Below, piece by piece: positions 8,907 through 18,492 of a stretch of DNA of 64,000 bases; within the stretch, counting starts at the first letter, position 1, and each line of letters begins with the position of its first letter. Both the position numbers and the translations under genes were made by a program. Source of the DNA: Longimicrobiales bacterium (GTDB lineage Bacteria > Gemmatimonadota > Gemmatimonadetes > Longimicrobiales > Gaopeijiaceae); NCBI GenBank assembly GCA_029245345.1, contig JAQWPM010000007.1, positions 100,018 to 164,017 on the forward strand, written 5' to 3'. The notes under the pieces were generated by a model. The model saw nothing but the letters and a program-made list of their open reading frames with translations. It ran no database searches and was not told where the DNA came from.

Positions 8907-10988
8907 CTAGCCGACGCCAAACATCTCGATGCGATCTCGGTACCGGGCCTCGACCAGCGACCTGAGCTTGGCATGATCAGGGTTCGACAAGTCCGCATCC
9001 GACTCGATAAGCGCACGGGCATCGCGTTGTGCGTGAACCAGGAGCTCTTCGTCCGTGAGTAGGTCCGCGAAGAGGAGTACCGGGTCCCGGCCGTGCTGTT
9101 GGGCTCCGAAGAGGTCACCCTGGCCCCGAATGCGGAGATCCGCCCGCGCCACTTCAAAACCGTCACTCGTGTCCCGGAAGATCTTGAGCCGCTCCATGGA
9201 GCCTTCACCCGGTTCCGCGATCAAAATGCAGTGGCTCTCATCGGCACCGCGACCGACACGTCCGCGCAGCTGATGGAGTTGGGAAAGGCCGAACCGCTCA
9301 GCGTGTTCGATCACCATTACCGTGGCGTTCCCCACGTCGATGCCAACCTCGATCACCGTCGTGGATACAAGGAGGTCCAACTCACCTGCCAAAAACGCAC
9401 GCATGACGCGGTCCTTTTCGGCAGACTTCAGCTGGCCGTGAAGGAGCCCCAGGCGCCGCCCGGGGAACACCTCGGTGCTGAGGCGTTCGAACTCTTCCGT
9501 CGCGGAGAGGAGATCCACTTTCTCGGACTCCGTCACCAGCGGGTAAACGATGTAGGCCTGACGGCCCTCTGCCAATTGAGCGTCGATGAAGGAGTACACG
9601 CCGTCTCGGCGATCCGGCATCCGGAGTGCGGTCTTCACGGGCAGCCTTCCCGGGGGCAACTCGTCCAAGACACTCAAATCGACGTCACCATAGAGAGCCA
9701 TTGCGAGCGAACGAGGGATCGGCGTCGCCGACATGACCAACGTGTCCGGGCGCGGCCCTTCTTGTTCACTAAGCGCCATGCGCTGCCGAACGCCGAACCG
9801 ATGCTGTTCGTCAACGACAACGAGGCCGAGGTTCTTGAACGACACGCTGTCTTGAATCAAAGCGTGCGTCCCGATGACGATAGACGCTCCAGCCTGAATC
9901 GCCTCTATGGCACTCCTCCGCTTTGCCCCCGATAGACTGCCCGCCAGAAGCACTGTCTCGAGCCCGAGCGGCGCCAACATCTCTCCGAGTTTTCTGGCAT
10001 GCTGCTCGGCAAGGATCTCCGTGGGTGCCATGAGCGCCGCCTGGAATCCTCCCTCCACCGCGAGCAGCATCGCGAAGAGCGCCACCACTGTCTTTCCAGA
10101 ACCGACGTCACCCTGGAGCAGTCGGCTCATGCGGCGGGGCGAACACATGTCGTCCGTGATCTCACGGAGAACCGCAGCCTGGGCTTCTGTGAGGGCAAAG
10201 GGCAGCGTGTCGTGCAGGGGGCGAATGAGAATGTTCGTACGGACGTGGGTAATGCCCGGAGATTCCTCCGCAGCCTTCCGCCGCGCCTGTGCCTGAACGA
10301 TTTGGAGCATGAACAACTCATCGTAGGCGAGTCTGCGCCGCCCCGCCTCAGCATCGCTCAGTCGGGTCGGCCGGTGGAGCGCGGTAAGCGCCTCTTCGAG
10401 GCTTAGATAGCCCGAGGCGGCCCGTTCCGCCGGGTCCATATATTCGTCCTCGTCAGCAAACCCCAAGAGCTCATCGAGATTGGCCTCGAAGATGCGGCGG
10501 AGAACCCACTGTGGAACCTCTTCGCTGGCAGGGTAACTGGCGAAGATCTTCCCCTCGTCCGAGGGGTCCTCCCCCGCCCGAGCCAGGAGCGTGTATTCAC
10601 GCGGCTGCAGCTGCTTTCCGTGAAAAAACCGCACGGGGCCACTGACAAGGAGTACGTCCCCTTCCTTGATCTTGCGCTCTAACCACGGCTGACCGGGCCA
10701 CGCAATCGTGAGCATGCCGGAAGCATCCTCGAGCACGACCTGGAAGATACGGAGCCCTTTTCGCGTGGGAATCACACCTTTGGAGCGCACGCGCCCCACA
10801 GCCGTGGCATCGGCGCCCACCTCGAGCTGTCCGATCGGTGTGACCGTCGAAGCGTCGTCGTAGCGCCTCGGCACGTGGTACAAGAGATCTCGGGCCGTCC
10901 CGATGCCCATCCGGGCCAGCGCATCCGTACGCTTGGGCCCTACGCCCTTCAAGAACTGGGCAGGCCGATCGAGCTGTGAGTAACTCAC
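8907..10988 (-). CDS. recG: ATP-dependent DNA helicase RecG
   Basis: RecG remodels stalled replication forks and Holliday junctions. The protein shows a wedge/OB-type N-terminal domain (FLKGVGPKRTDALARMG, then DLLYHVPRRYDD). The superfamily 2 helicase domain has Walker A LLQGDVGSGKTVVA, DEQH in VVVDEQHRFGVRQR, motif III VMSATPIPRSLA and motif VI QLRGRVGRG. I prefer the GTG at 10988 (693 residues), just after the ftsY stop; the open frame extends to an ATG at 11027 (706 residues), which would overlap ftsY by 32 bases and lacks a ribosome-binding site. Confidence 0.95.
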   Translation of the reverse strand: MSYSQLDRPAQFLKGVGPKRTDALARMGIGTARDLLYHVPRRYDDASTVTPIGQLEVGADATAVGRVRSKGVIPTRKGLRIFQVVLEDASGMLTIAWPGQPWLERKIKEGDVLLVSGPVRFFHGKQLQPREYTLLARAGEDPSDEGKIFASYPASEEVPQWVLRRIFEANLDELLGFADEDEYMDPAERAASGYLSLEEALTALHRPTRLSDAEAGRRRLAYDELFMLQIVQAQARRKAAEESPGITHVRTNILIRPLHDTLPFALTEAQAAVLREITDDMCSPRRMSRLLQGDVGSGKTVVALFAMLLAVEGGFQAALMAPTEILAEQHARKLGEMLAPLGLETVLLAGSLSGAKRRSAIEAIQAGASIVIGTHALIQDSVSFKNLGLVVVDEQHRFGVRQRMALSEQEGPRPDTLVMSATPIPRSLAMALYGDVDLSVLDELPPGRLPVKTALRMPDRRDGVYSFIDAQLAEGRQAYIVYPLVTESEKVDLLSATEEFERLSTEVFPGRRLGLLHGQLKSAEKDRVMRAFLAGELDLLVSTTVIEVGIDVGNATVMVIEHAERFGLSQLHQLRGRVGRGADESHCILIAEPGEGSMERLKIFRDTSDGFEVARADLRIRGQGDLFGAQQHGRDPVLLFADLLTDEELLVHAQRDARALIESDADLSNPDHAKLRSLVEARYRDRIEMFGVG

Positions 10989-10995
10989 GCCCGGG

Positions 10996-11919
10996 TCATG
11001 TGCCGAAAACTCCCTCCACGAAGGCATCCGGATCGAAGCTGTGCAGATCCTCCAACGCTTCTCCGGTCCCCACGAGCTTGACCGGTACTCCGAACTCCTG
11101 CTTCAGAGCGACCACGATCCCTCCGCGAGCGGACGAATCCATCTTCGCAAGCACGATCCCACTCACATCCACGCATTTTCTGAACGCCTCGAGCTGCCGC
11201 ACCGCGTTTTGCCCAACGGTCGCGTCGAGCACCATGAGTGTCTCGTGCGGCGCACCTTCGATCCGACGGCGCACGACGCGGTCGATCTTCTCGAGCTCCT
11301 TCATCAACCCCTGATTCGTGTGGAGCCGGCCCGCCGTGTCGATCAAGAGAACGTCCGTTCCGCGAGCTTCGGCCGCTTCCAGGGCATCGTAAACAACTGC
11401 CGCGGGGTCGCCACCGTGCTGACCCCTCAGGAAGTCTGCTCCAATGCGCTCAGCCCACATAGCCAATTGTTCGACGGCACCGGCGCGGAAGGTATCCGCT
11501 GCAGCAACCATGACCGAGCGGCCGTCTCGCACCAGATGGTTGGCCAGCTTGGCCACCGAGGTCGTCTTGCCGACTCCGTTCACCCCGACCATGAGGTAGA
11601 CCGTAGGGCCGCTCTCCGCCGCTCTTAGGTGGGCGTCTTCACCGCCGTCCACAATGGCCGCGATCTCTTCGCGAAGCGTGGCGTTCACGCCCGAGGAGCC
11701 ACGTGCCTTCCCTCGACGGAGGGCTTCTTCCGCGCGGTCGACGAGCCGCAGCGTCGCCGGAACACCAAAATCGGCCGCAATGAGCCGCTCTTCCAAACTC
11801 TCAAGGGAGTCGTTGTCGATTCCACCCGCTGCCACCCGCACATCTGTGAGGGCTAAATCCACGACGCGCTTCCAGATGCCCTTCTTGCGCTCGAGCTTCT
11901 TCTTAAAGAGCCGGGTCAC
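10996..11919 (-). CDS. ftsY: signal recognition particle receptor FtsY
   Basis: This 307-residue SRP GTPase is essentially the NG domain with no long acidic A region. G1 is GVNGVGKTTSVAKLA, DTFRAGAVEQL carries the G2-like DTFRAGA motif, G3 is LIDTAGRLHTN, and the guanine-specificity motif is ILAKMDSSARGG. With SRP it delivers ribosomes making membrane proteins to the translocon. Its start overlaps the upstream membrane-protein gene by ATGA, placing it in the tail of the cell-wall cluster. Confidence 0.96.
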   Translation of the reverse strand: MTRLFKKKLERKKGIWKRVVDLALTDVRVAAGGIDNDSLESLEERLIAADFGVPATLRLVDRAEEALRRGKARGSSGVNATLREEIAAIVDGGEDAHLRAAESGPTVYLMVGVNGVGKTTSVAKLANHLVRDGRSVMVAAADTFRAGAVEQLAMWAERIGADFLRGQHGGDPAAVVYDALEAAEARGTDVLLIDTAGRLHTNQGLMKELEKIDRVVRRRIEGAPHETLMVLDATVGQNAVRQLEAFRKCVDVSGIVLAKMDSSARGGIVVALKQEFGVPVKLVGTGEALEDLHSFDPDAFVEGVFGT

Positions 11920-13817
11920 CTCAGCCCACTCCGTCGCCTAAAGACCCATTCTCCGCACAGGAGCATCAGGATCAGCAGATACGGCCAGGCGAACGTCCGC
12001 AACGGACGGCCCACATCACCAGGTGCCGCAGAAGCGGCCATGACTGCAACAGAATCGAAGGTCGCAGGAGGAGGCACCAGTTCCGCCGTAGCAGCCGACA
12101 CGTCGAAACGCCCCTGGCTGACTACGTCTCCGGCGCTGTCATCCACCCGGTAGGAGTACTCGCCCGGCGGAAACTCACCAAACACGGTCATTCCGCCCGT
12201 AAGGACGGTGTCCACACGCGCCTCCGGCACGACCACCCGGTACGCGACGGTATCCCCTGGAACGCTGAAGCGGACCGCGTCTCCTCTGTTGAAGACCCAG
12301 GCTGTCGGACGCGGTTCCGGCGGCGCGACGTCGTCATCTTCCAGAAGCCAGCCCGCGACACCAGACCAAAGGCGCCGATAGGCATCATGTCCATCACCCT
12401 CACGCATGGCCCACCGCCAAAAGCCCGACGCGAGCATCACAACGCGGCGGCCGTCCACTCGGTCCATCAAATGGAGGGCAGCTTCCGGAGCACCTGTCCC
12501 GCGAAACTGCAACTCCAAAGGTGCACTGATACGCGAGCGAACGTCTGGGACTATTACGTCGCTCAGGGGGGGCAGCCCCAAGAGCGAAGCTCCCGCCAAC
12601 TCACCGGACAGCGGCGACGAGGGTACATCTCCTGACGCGTACCACTCGCCCGACCTTGGTGCAGCAGCACTTACGCCTACGAGTTCAGCTGCGATGGCGT
12701 CGTTCGGAATAATCACGGTGCGCCCCGGACGCTGCGCCAGCGAAGTCACCCAAGGGTCCTCCGAGCCTCCGAGCCCGTGCACGACCACCAACTCAGCGTC
12801 GCGAACGGCCTGTGCAACTACAGACGAGTCTACGGGCGCGGCGCGCTCCAACGCTCGGCCGAGCGGCAAGAAGCGATCGGGACCCACGCGGAGATAACCA
12901 AGCGTAGGAAGACCCGTGACATCCTCCAGCACCGGCAACAAAAACCGTGGCTCCCAGTTGGGCGAGAGCGAGACCAGGACGAGGGCGTCCTCTTCGTATC
13001 CAACAGATGCGTATGCGATCGCTTCGTCATCGGATTGGAAGTCGTCCGTGCTGGCGCTCACACGCGCACTGTAGCGAACGCGCCCTCCTTCTCCCGGCAC
13101 TGTGATCCCAACCGGGACCGTTCGGCGAAGCCCTGGGGCCGGCAAGATCACGCGCTCCGATCCGACCTGCGCTCCGTTGGCGAAGACATCAACCGTCACG
13201 CTGTCGTTTCCGTGGCCGTGCACCTCGACGTCGGCCACAACCTCTTCCCCGGGACGCGGCGCATCCGGGACGTCGAAGGAGGATACGCCGACATTGGAGA
13301 TCGCGTCGCCCATGGCTTCGAACTCTACCTGCAGCGGCAGGGATTCTAGGGCCGCGCGTACGCTCGGCACGTCCTCGATCCTCAGATCGGATAGCACGAT
13401 CACATCCCGGGCTCCCGATTCGGCCGCACGTTCGAGCACCGGCGCCAAGCGCGTCTCGGAACCCGACGGGCCGGCTCCGGTCGGGTCCGCGGCACCGCCA
13501 AGTGAAACGAGCGTCCATCCATCGTCTACCAGCTGCTGCGCTCTGACCTGAGCCAGGTCCCACGGGGTTCGGCCCTGTGGGCCGGCAGACATGCTCAGCG
13601 AGGCATCCAGCACGACCCAATGGGGGGAAAGCCCGGGCTGATTCGTGCCGGGAAGACGGGGGTCAAAAAGCAGGGCAAGAATGAGGACCAATACTGAGGC
13701 ACGCACAGTCGCCATCCACCGGCTGCCGCGAACGGGGAGCTCGGCCCGGCTATAGACCCAAAAGGCGTAGCCCGCCACGACAACCGCGAGCGCGAGGAAA
13801 GAGAGAACCTGAATCAC
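11916..13817 (-). CDS. membrane protein with VWA-like domain, function unknown
   Basis: The 633-residue protein begins with two transmembrane segments (about residues 1-20 and 38-52) and ends with one near the C-terminus (PYLLILMLLCGEWVF). Between them lies a periplasmic region with a VWA-like start, VVLDASLSMSA, whose DxSxS matches the MIDAS metal site, followed by beta-sandwich-like segments. The layout resembles BatA-type and related glutamine-amidotransferase-like membrane proteins found in many diderm bacteria. It is coupled by ATGA overlaps to the M23 peptidase upstream and ftsY downstream, hinting at an envelope role. Confidence 0.7.
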   Translation of the reverse strand: MIQVLSFLALAVVVAGYAFWVYSRAELPVRGSRWMATVRASVLVLILALLFDPRLPGTNQPGLSPHWVVLDASLSMSAGPQGRTPWDLAQVRAQQLVDDGWTLVSLGGAADPTGAGPSGSETRLAPVLERAAESGARDVIVLSDLRIEDVPSVRAALESLPLQVEFEAMGDAISNVGVSSFDVPDAPRPGEEVVADVEVHGHGNDSVTVDVFANGAQVGSERVILPAPGLRRTVPVGITVPGEGGRVRYSARVSASTDDFQSDDEAIAYASVGYEEDALVLVSLSPNWEPRFLLPVLEDVTGLPTLGYLRVGPDRFLPLGRALERAAPVDSSVVAQAVRDAELVVVHGLGGSEDPWVTSLAQRPGRTVIIPNDAIAAELVGVSAAAPRSGEWYASGDVPSSPLSGELAGASLLGLPPLSDVIVPDVRSRISAPLELQFRGTGAPEAALHLMDRVDGRRVVMLASGFWRWAMREGDGHDAYRRLWSGVAGWLLEDDDVAPPEPRPTAWVFNRGDAVRFSVPGDTVAYRVVVPEARVDTVLTGGMTVFGEFPPGEYSYRVDDSAGDVVSQGRFDVSAATAELVPPPATFDSVAVMAASAAPGDVGRPLRTFAWPYLLILMLLCGEWVFRRRSGLR

Positions 13818-15127
13818 TGTCGGAACGGCGATGCTCCCCCGTGGTCGTCATCCGAGGGATCCTCGGAGTCGGCCGACGCTGTACGGACCGGCCCCGCTCC
13901 CGGAATCGACTCGAGAAGGGCCACCCGCGTCGCCATATGGCCAAGCCAGAGCACTCTGTCTTCAGACGGCACCGGATCCCCCGCGGGTAGATCCACCGAC
14001 AAGGGGTCCATCTGCTGTCCGCCGCGAAGCATCTCGTAGTGGAGATGATTCCCGGTCGCACTGCCTGTCATACCTACGTACCCGATGATATCCGTCTGGT
14101 GGACCCGTGTACCGAGGCTCACTCCAGATCGGAAATTACTCAGATGTGCGTATCGGGTGATAAACCCATTGGGATGACGGATCTCAACCGTGTTTCCGAA
14201 GGAGCCCTTGGGTCCCCGGTGCACAACGACGCCGTCAGAAGTGGCCATAATCGGCGTACCCGCGTCGGCGGCGTAGTCGATCCCGCGATGGGCCCGCCAA
14301 GTCTTCAGAATCGGGTGCAACCGCGAGCTGCTGAAACGACCCGAGATACGACGGTACGAGAGCGGCTTCAACAGAAAGGCACGTCGCACCGAGTTACCCT
14401 CGAGATCGAAGTACGACCCGTCTCCGTCTCCGTTGGGGTCGAACCACACCGCGTAGTAGGGTTCACCACTGTTCACCAGTTCAGCCGACAGCAGGCGCCC
14501 CGCCCGCATGGACCCGTCCGGCCGCACCTCTCGCTCAAACGCGAATCGGTATGTGTCGCCGACCCTGATCTGACTCGAGAAGTCGATCTGCCACTGGAAG
14601 ACACGGTCCAAATGGTCGATGAGCCGATTCCTGTCACCCGCAGGCATACTGGCCAGCGCCGGATTACCAACAACGGCGGTCCACAAGACGGTCTCGATCG
14701 AGCCCGACGCGAACACTGTATCTACATACACGGGTGTGGTGATGAGACCTGACGACCAGCCAACCTCGTCTCGGGTCAGGCGTACCGACTCATCTCGGTT
14801 GATCTGGACGTCAACGCCTCTCAGCCACTCGTCCTCAGGACGGTATCGGAGTGTGATCTCCGTCCCAGGGCGCATGCGTCTAGGGCTCGCATGCTCCCGG
14901 AAGGCCAGAAGGAGCGACGCTTGTTCGTTGTAAGAGACAGCGCCGTCCAGCAGTTGTCCGATGGTTTGGCCACGGCCCAACGCCAAGATCCTGATGTCCT
15001 CGGCAGGCTCGGCATAAACCGGATCGATCATGCCCACATCAGGGGCACTATCTACCGTACACGACGACGTGACCACGGCGATCGCCGCGATCACGAGACG
15101 CTTCAATGTCGCGTGACGGATGCTCAC
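13814..15127 (-). CDS. M23-family peptidoglycan DD-metalloendopeptidase, probable lipoprotein
   Basis: The 437-residue protein has a signal sequence ending in VVTSSC, a plausible lipobox. The C-terminal LytM/M23 domain shows the zinc-binding HRGIDYAAD, with the partner motif YAHLSNF and the terminal GNHLHYEM. It is probably active, because the HxxxD and HxH motifs are complete. A middle region resembles the OapA/LysM-like N-domain found in MepM-type enzymes. Such enzymes cleave cross-links or activate amidases during division. The start is a GTG at 15127. It begins a sub-operon with the VWA-like protein, ftsY and recG, separated from ftsZ by a hairpin. Confidence 0.87.
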   Translation of the reverse strand: MSIRHATLKRLVIAAIAVVTSSCTVDSAPDVGMIDPVYAEPAEDIRILALGRGQTIGQLLDGAVSYNEQASLLLAFREHASPRRMRPGTEITLRYRPEDEWLRGVDVQINRDESVRLTRDEVGWSSGLITTPVYVDTVFASGSIETVLWTAVVGNPALASMPAGDRNRLIDHLDRVFQWQIDFSSQIRVGDTYRFAFEREVRPDGSMRAGRLLSAELVNSGEPYYAVWFDPNGDGDGSYFDLEGNSVRRAFLLKPLSYRRISGRFSSSRLHPILKTWRAHRGIDYAADAGTPIMATSDGVVVHRGPKGSFGNTVEIRHPNGFITRYAHLSNFRSGVSLGTRVHQTDIIGYVGMTGSATGNHLHYEMLRGGQQMDPLSVDLPAGDPVPSEDRVLWLGHMATRVALLESIPGAGPVRTASADSEDPSDDDHGGASPFRQ

Positions 15128-15182
15128 TGAATCAGTTATCCCCTGCTCTGCGCTTCCGACTTCATCAAATAAAGACGCTACA

Positions 15183-15212
15183 ACCGCCCGGCGGACGTCT
15201 CCGCCGGGCGGT
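15183..15212 (-). terminator. hairpin downstream of ftsZ
   Basis: A perfect 13-bp stem (ACCGCCCGGCGGA with its complement) encloses a CGTC loop. It lies 38 bases past the ftsZ stop on the minus strand and is followed by a moderately T-rich stretch. It probably ends or attenuates dcw transcription before the M23 gene. Confidence 0.75.
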
Positions 15213-15249
15213 CCATCGCCTCAGAACATAACCGGGCTAGGGAATCCGG

Positions 15250-16455
15250 TCAGTCCATTTGGCGACGGATGAACGTCGGAATGTCCAGCTCAACGAGCTG
15301 ATCGCGAGACACGGTCCGCTCTGGAAATCTGCTCAGCGGAAGAACTTCCTCATCACGACCGCCACCCACTGCAACCCGCTTCTGCTCCTGGAACTGCGGC
15401 ATTTCGAGCACCGGATTCTGAACCGGAGCGGCGGCTGCCTGTGACTGCGGACGAGTACCCCGGAAGTTGCCCGGAATGATCTTCTCGTCTACCGCAGAAT
15501 CGAAGCCCGTGGCAATCACCGTCACGCGGATCTTGCCTTCGAGTTCCGGGTCGTGCACAGCGCCAAAGATGATCTCGGCCTCGTCACCCGCTTCTTCCTG
15601 GATAATGGAGGAAATCAGCGTGACCTCGTCAATCGCGAGATCCAGGCCTCCAGTGATGTTGATGAGAACTCCTCGTGCCCCCGTAATCGACACGTCGTCG
15701 AGTAGCGGCGAGGATATGGCTTCCTGAGCGGCCTCTTGGGCGCGGTTGTCGCCCTCACCGAAGCCAGAACCCATGAGCGCTGGGCCTCTGGACGACATGA
15801 TCGTGCGCACGTCAGCGAAGTCGACGTTGATCTCACCGGTCACGCGGATCAGGTCACTGATGCCCTGCGTTGCGTTCAACAGGACTTCATCCGCCTTCTT
15901 GAGCGCATTGCGGAACGAGGTGCCCTTGGGGACGACGGCCATGAGACGATCGTTCGGAACGACGATCATGGTGTCGACGCAGCGGCGGAGCTCGGCTAAG
16001 CCTTGGTTCGCCTGGCGCTCACGCTTCCGGCCCTCGAACGAAAACGGCTTCGTCACGACTCCGATCGTGAGCGCTCCCATGTCCCGCGCGATCTCCGCGA
16101 CCATCGGAGCGGCACCGGTTCCCGTACCACCACCCATTCCGGCGGTCACGAACACGAGGTCCGCGCCATCCAGCGCTCGACGCACGTCCTCTTCACTCTC
16201 GGCGAGCGCCTGCCGACCGACTTCCGGCCGCGCACCTGCACCCAAACCACGGGTGAGCTTCTTCCCGATTTGCAGAGTTACCTGCGCACGTGAGGCTTTG
16301 AGCGCCTGGCCGTCAGTGTTCATGGAAATGAACTCGACGCCCTCCAGGTCCTCGTCGATCATGCGGTTTACGGCATTCCCGCCTGCGCCGCCGACCCCGA
16401 TCACCTTCATCTTGGCGTTCTGGCTCGGTGTGTCCTCAAACTCGAAGATCATCAT
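15250..16455 (-). CDS. ftsZ: cell division protein FtsZ
   Basis: FtsZ is the tubulin-like GTPase that forms the Z-ring. The 401-residue protein has the N-terminal [15 protein letters not shown], the GTP-binding signature [12 protein letters not shown] and the T7-loop [11 protein letters not shown]. It ends in a conserved C-terminal peptide ([13 protein letters not shown]), the FtsA-binding tail, after a variable Gln/Pro-rich linker. A strong GGAGGAG ribosome-binding site precedes the ATG. It is the last gene of the main dcw block, 64 bases after ftsA. Confidence 0.98.
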   Translation of the reverse strand: MMIFEFEDTPSQNAKMKVIGVGGAGGNAVNRMIDEDLEGVEFISMNTDGQALKASRAQVTLQIGKKLTRGLGAGARPEVGRQALAESEEDVRRALDGADLVFVTAGMGGGTGTGAAPMVAEIARDMGALTIGVVTKPFSFEGRKRERQANQGLAELRRCVDTMIVVPNDRLMAVVPKGTSFRNALKKADEVLLNATQGISDLIRVTGEINVDFADVRTIMSSRGPALMGSGFGEGDNRAQEAAQEAISSPLLDDVSITGARGVLINITGGLDLAIDEVTLISSIIQEEAGDEAEIIFGAVHDPELEGKIRVTVIATGFDSAVDEKIIPGNFRGTRPQSQAAAAPVQNPVLEMPQFQEQKRVAVGGGRDEEVLPLSRFPERTVSRDQLVELDIPTFIRRQMD

Positions 16456-16519
16456 GTCTCCTCCCTAGCGGAGTGTTGGAATAAAAAAGCGTGACGGGTG
16501 CCGGCCCTAGCGGCACCCA

Positions 16520-17749
16520 CTAGAAAAACTCCTTGAGCCAAGTGCCGAGCTTGGTGAACATCCCCGACGTAACAGTCGAGGCACCACGGCCGGTTTCGGC
16601 AAATCGGTCAGCTCCCCAGAGTGCGAGCCCAGCCGCAACCGAGAAGCGCGGACGCGCGACGGAGTCGGCGAGTCCTGCAAGCCCCTCACCCGGCACGCCG
16701 AGGCGTACCGGAGAGGCAAAAATCTGTTGGGCCAACTCCATGATGCCTGGCATGGCGACTGTGCCACCCGTGAGCACCACTCCGGCCCCCAGCTTGTCGA
16801 GTAGGTCGTTGTCCTGGAGTTCGCCTTGGACGAGCCCGAACATTTCGTCCAGCCTCTGCTCGACGATGTGTGCGATGAGCTCGCGGGCCACGGCCCGCAT
16901 CTGTCCCGGTGAAGGTCCGGGCATTTCGACGGTCTCCCGAGGATCGACCAACTGAGCGAACGCAGTCCCATAGTGCTCTTTGGCCTTCTGTGCCTCTGCA
17001 TACGGGACTGAGAGTCCGCGGACCAAGTCTTGCGTCAACGTGTTCCCACCGAAGGGCAGAATCGCGACGTGCTGGACCTTGCCTTCATAGTAAGCCGCAA
17101 CGTCAGTGGTCGAAGCACCGATCTCGACCATGGCGACGCCGACTTCTTTTTCGTCTTCTGTTAGAACCGCTCTGGCACCTGCGAGAGGCTCCAGTACTAG
17201 CTCCTGAACGCGGTACCCTGCCCGATTCACAGCTTTGCGGATGTTGGCGGACGCGGTAATCGCCGCCGTCACGAGGAAGACCTCGGCCTCGAGCCGCACC
17301 CCTGCCATACCGAGTGGGTCCTTGATACCTCGCTGGTGGTCTACCAGGTACTCCTGAGGGATCGCGTGTAACATTTCGCGGTCGGGCGGGAGCGCTACCG
17401 CCCGGGCCACGATGTGGCAGCGCTTCACATCGTCCAGCGTGACGTCTTCTTCGGGCACGGCCACGACACCCATGGAGTTCGTGGCTCGAATGTGGTCCCC
17501 ACCAATACCGGCATAAACACGATCTACCGAAGCACCGGCCATCAGTTCGGCTTCCTGGATGCACTTCCGCACCGACTCGGTCATCTCTTCGATGTTCGTG
17601 ACCCTGTCGCCGCGGAGACCGCCTGTACGGGCTTGGCCGACCCCGAGGATGGTCAGACCGGGCCGACGAGGATCGCCAACGATCTCGCCGATGACCGCAC
17701 ACGTCTTGGTCGTCCCGATGTCGAGGCCACAAATGAGGTTTGAGCGCAT
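16520..17749 (-). CDS. ftsA: cell division protein FtsA
   Basis: This 409-residue actin-like ATPase anchors FtsZ to the membrane. Its phosphate-1 motif is CGLDIGTTKTCAVIGE, it has the FtsA-specific 1C domain near residues 80-160, phosphate-2 appears in MVEIGASTTDVA, and the adenosine motif is VVLTGGTVAMPGI. The C-terminal KLGTWLKEFF is an amphipathic membrane-targeting helix. It begins five bases after ftsQ. Confidence 0.96.
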   Translation of the reverse strand: MRSNLICGLDIGTTKTCAVIGEIVGDPRRPGLTILGVGQARTGGLRGDRVTNIEEMTESVRKCIQEAELMAGASVDRVYAGIGGDHIRATNSMGVVAVPEEDVTLDDVKRCHIVARAVALPPDREMLHAIPQEYLVDHQRGIKDPLGMAGVRLEAEVFLVTAAITASANIRKAVNRAGYRVQELVLEPLAGARAVLTEDEKEVGVAMVEIGASTTDVAAYYEGKVQHVAILPFGGNTLTQDLVRGLSVPYAEAQKAKEHYGTAFAQLVDPRETVEMPGPSPGQMRAVARELIAHIVEQRLDEMFGLVQGELQDNDLLDKLGAGVVLTGGTVAMPGIMELAQQIFASPVRLGVPGEGLAGLADSVARPRFSVAAGLALWGADRFAETGRGASTVTSGMFTKLGTWLKEFF

Positions 17750-17754
17750 AGTTG

Positions 17755-18492
17755 TCAGTTCCCAGCAGTGTTCCGGACCACAACCTGGTCCGCGAATCTC
17801 AAGTCGATCTCAATGGGCATCTCGCCCGGAGCACGAGCGATGGCGTCCGCCAGCGCGATGAGTCCCTCACGGAGCCGAGCCTGTGGAAGGCCGTACCCCA
17901 GCAGAAAGTCCACTTCGGGGTCAGCCCATCGGGCCACCAAAGACTCGCGTTCTCCGGGCCGGACCTCGGACACCATGTGAAGGAACGCGGTGTCCACGGT
18001 CATGAGTCGCCCGACTTCGGCCACGATCGTGCGAAGGTCTTCCGGGAGGAGTAGCGAGCCGTGCGCTGGCTGTTGGGTCGTCTCCACCAGTGGCAGATCG
18101 AGCCGGTAATCACTGGGGTCGATTGGGAGCCTGATCCCATCCACGTCGACCGGCTCCAGCAGCGGTGTCGCGATCAGTGCAACCGGCACGCGTTCCGTAA
18201 CCTGAACCAGTAAGCCATTCGGAATTCGTCGCGCTACGACCACTCCCTTCACGAGCGGATGCTCGCGGAGCGACTCAGCCCACGCGTCGGTATCTCCCCA
18301 CACCGAGGTCTCGGCAGTGATCCCCATCACTTCGATAGCGGCCTCTCGTGAGAGGTAGTGCAATCCGACCATCTCGACATCGGTTACACGAAAAGTCTCC
18401 ATGGTGCGCAGAGCGACGGGGACACGGTCACCCCACGCTAGGCCGGTCCCGAGCATGCCGGTCACGGCCAGAATCTTCACTTCTCTACGCAT
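17755..18492 (-). CDS. ftsQ: cell division protein FtsQ/DivIB
   Basis: The open frame extends upstream to 18579, but the ATG at 18492 (245 residues) overlaps murC by only eight bases and gives a normal N-terminal membrane anchor (ILAVTGMLGTGLAWG). A POTRA domain follows (FRVTDVEMVGLHYLSREAAIEVMGI), then the FtsQ domain with REHPLVKGVVVARRIPNGLLVQVTER. This bitopic protein joins FtsB/FtsL in the divisome. Its position between murC and ftsA is the classic one. Confidence 0.93.
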   Translation of the reverse strand: MRREVKILAVTGMLGTGLAWGDRVPVALRTMETFRVTDVEMVGLHYLSREAAIEVMGITAETSVWGDTDAWAESLREHPLVKGVVVARRIPNGLLVQVTERVPVALIATPLLEPVDVDGIRLPIDPSDYRLDLPLVETTQQPAHGSLLLPEDLRTIVAEVGRLMTVDTAFLHMVSEVRPGERESLVARWADPEVDFLLGYGLPQARLREGLIALADAIARAPGEMPIEIDLRFADQVVVRNTAGN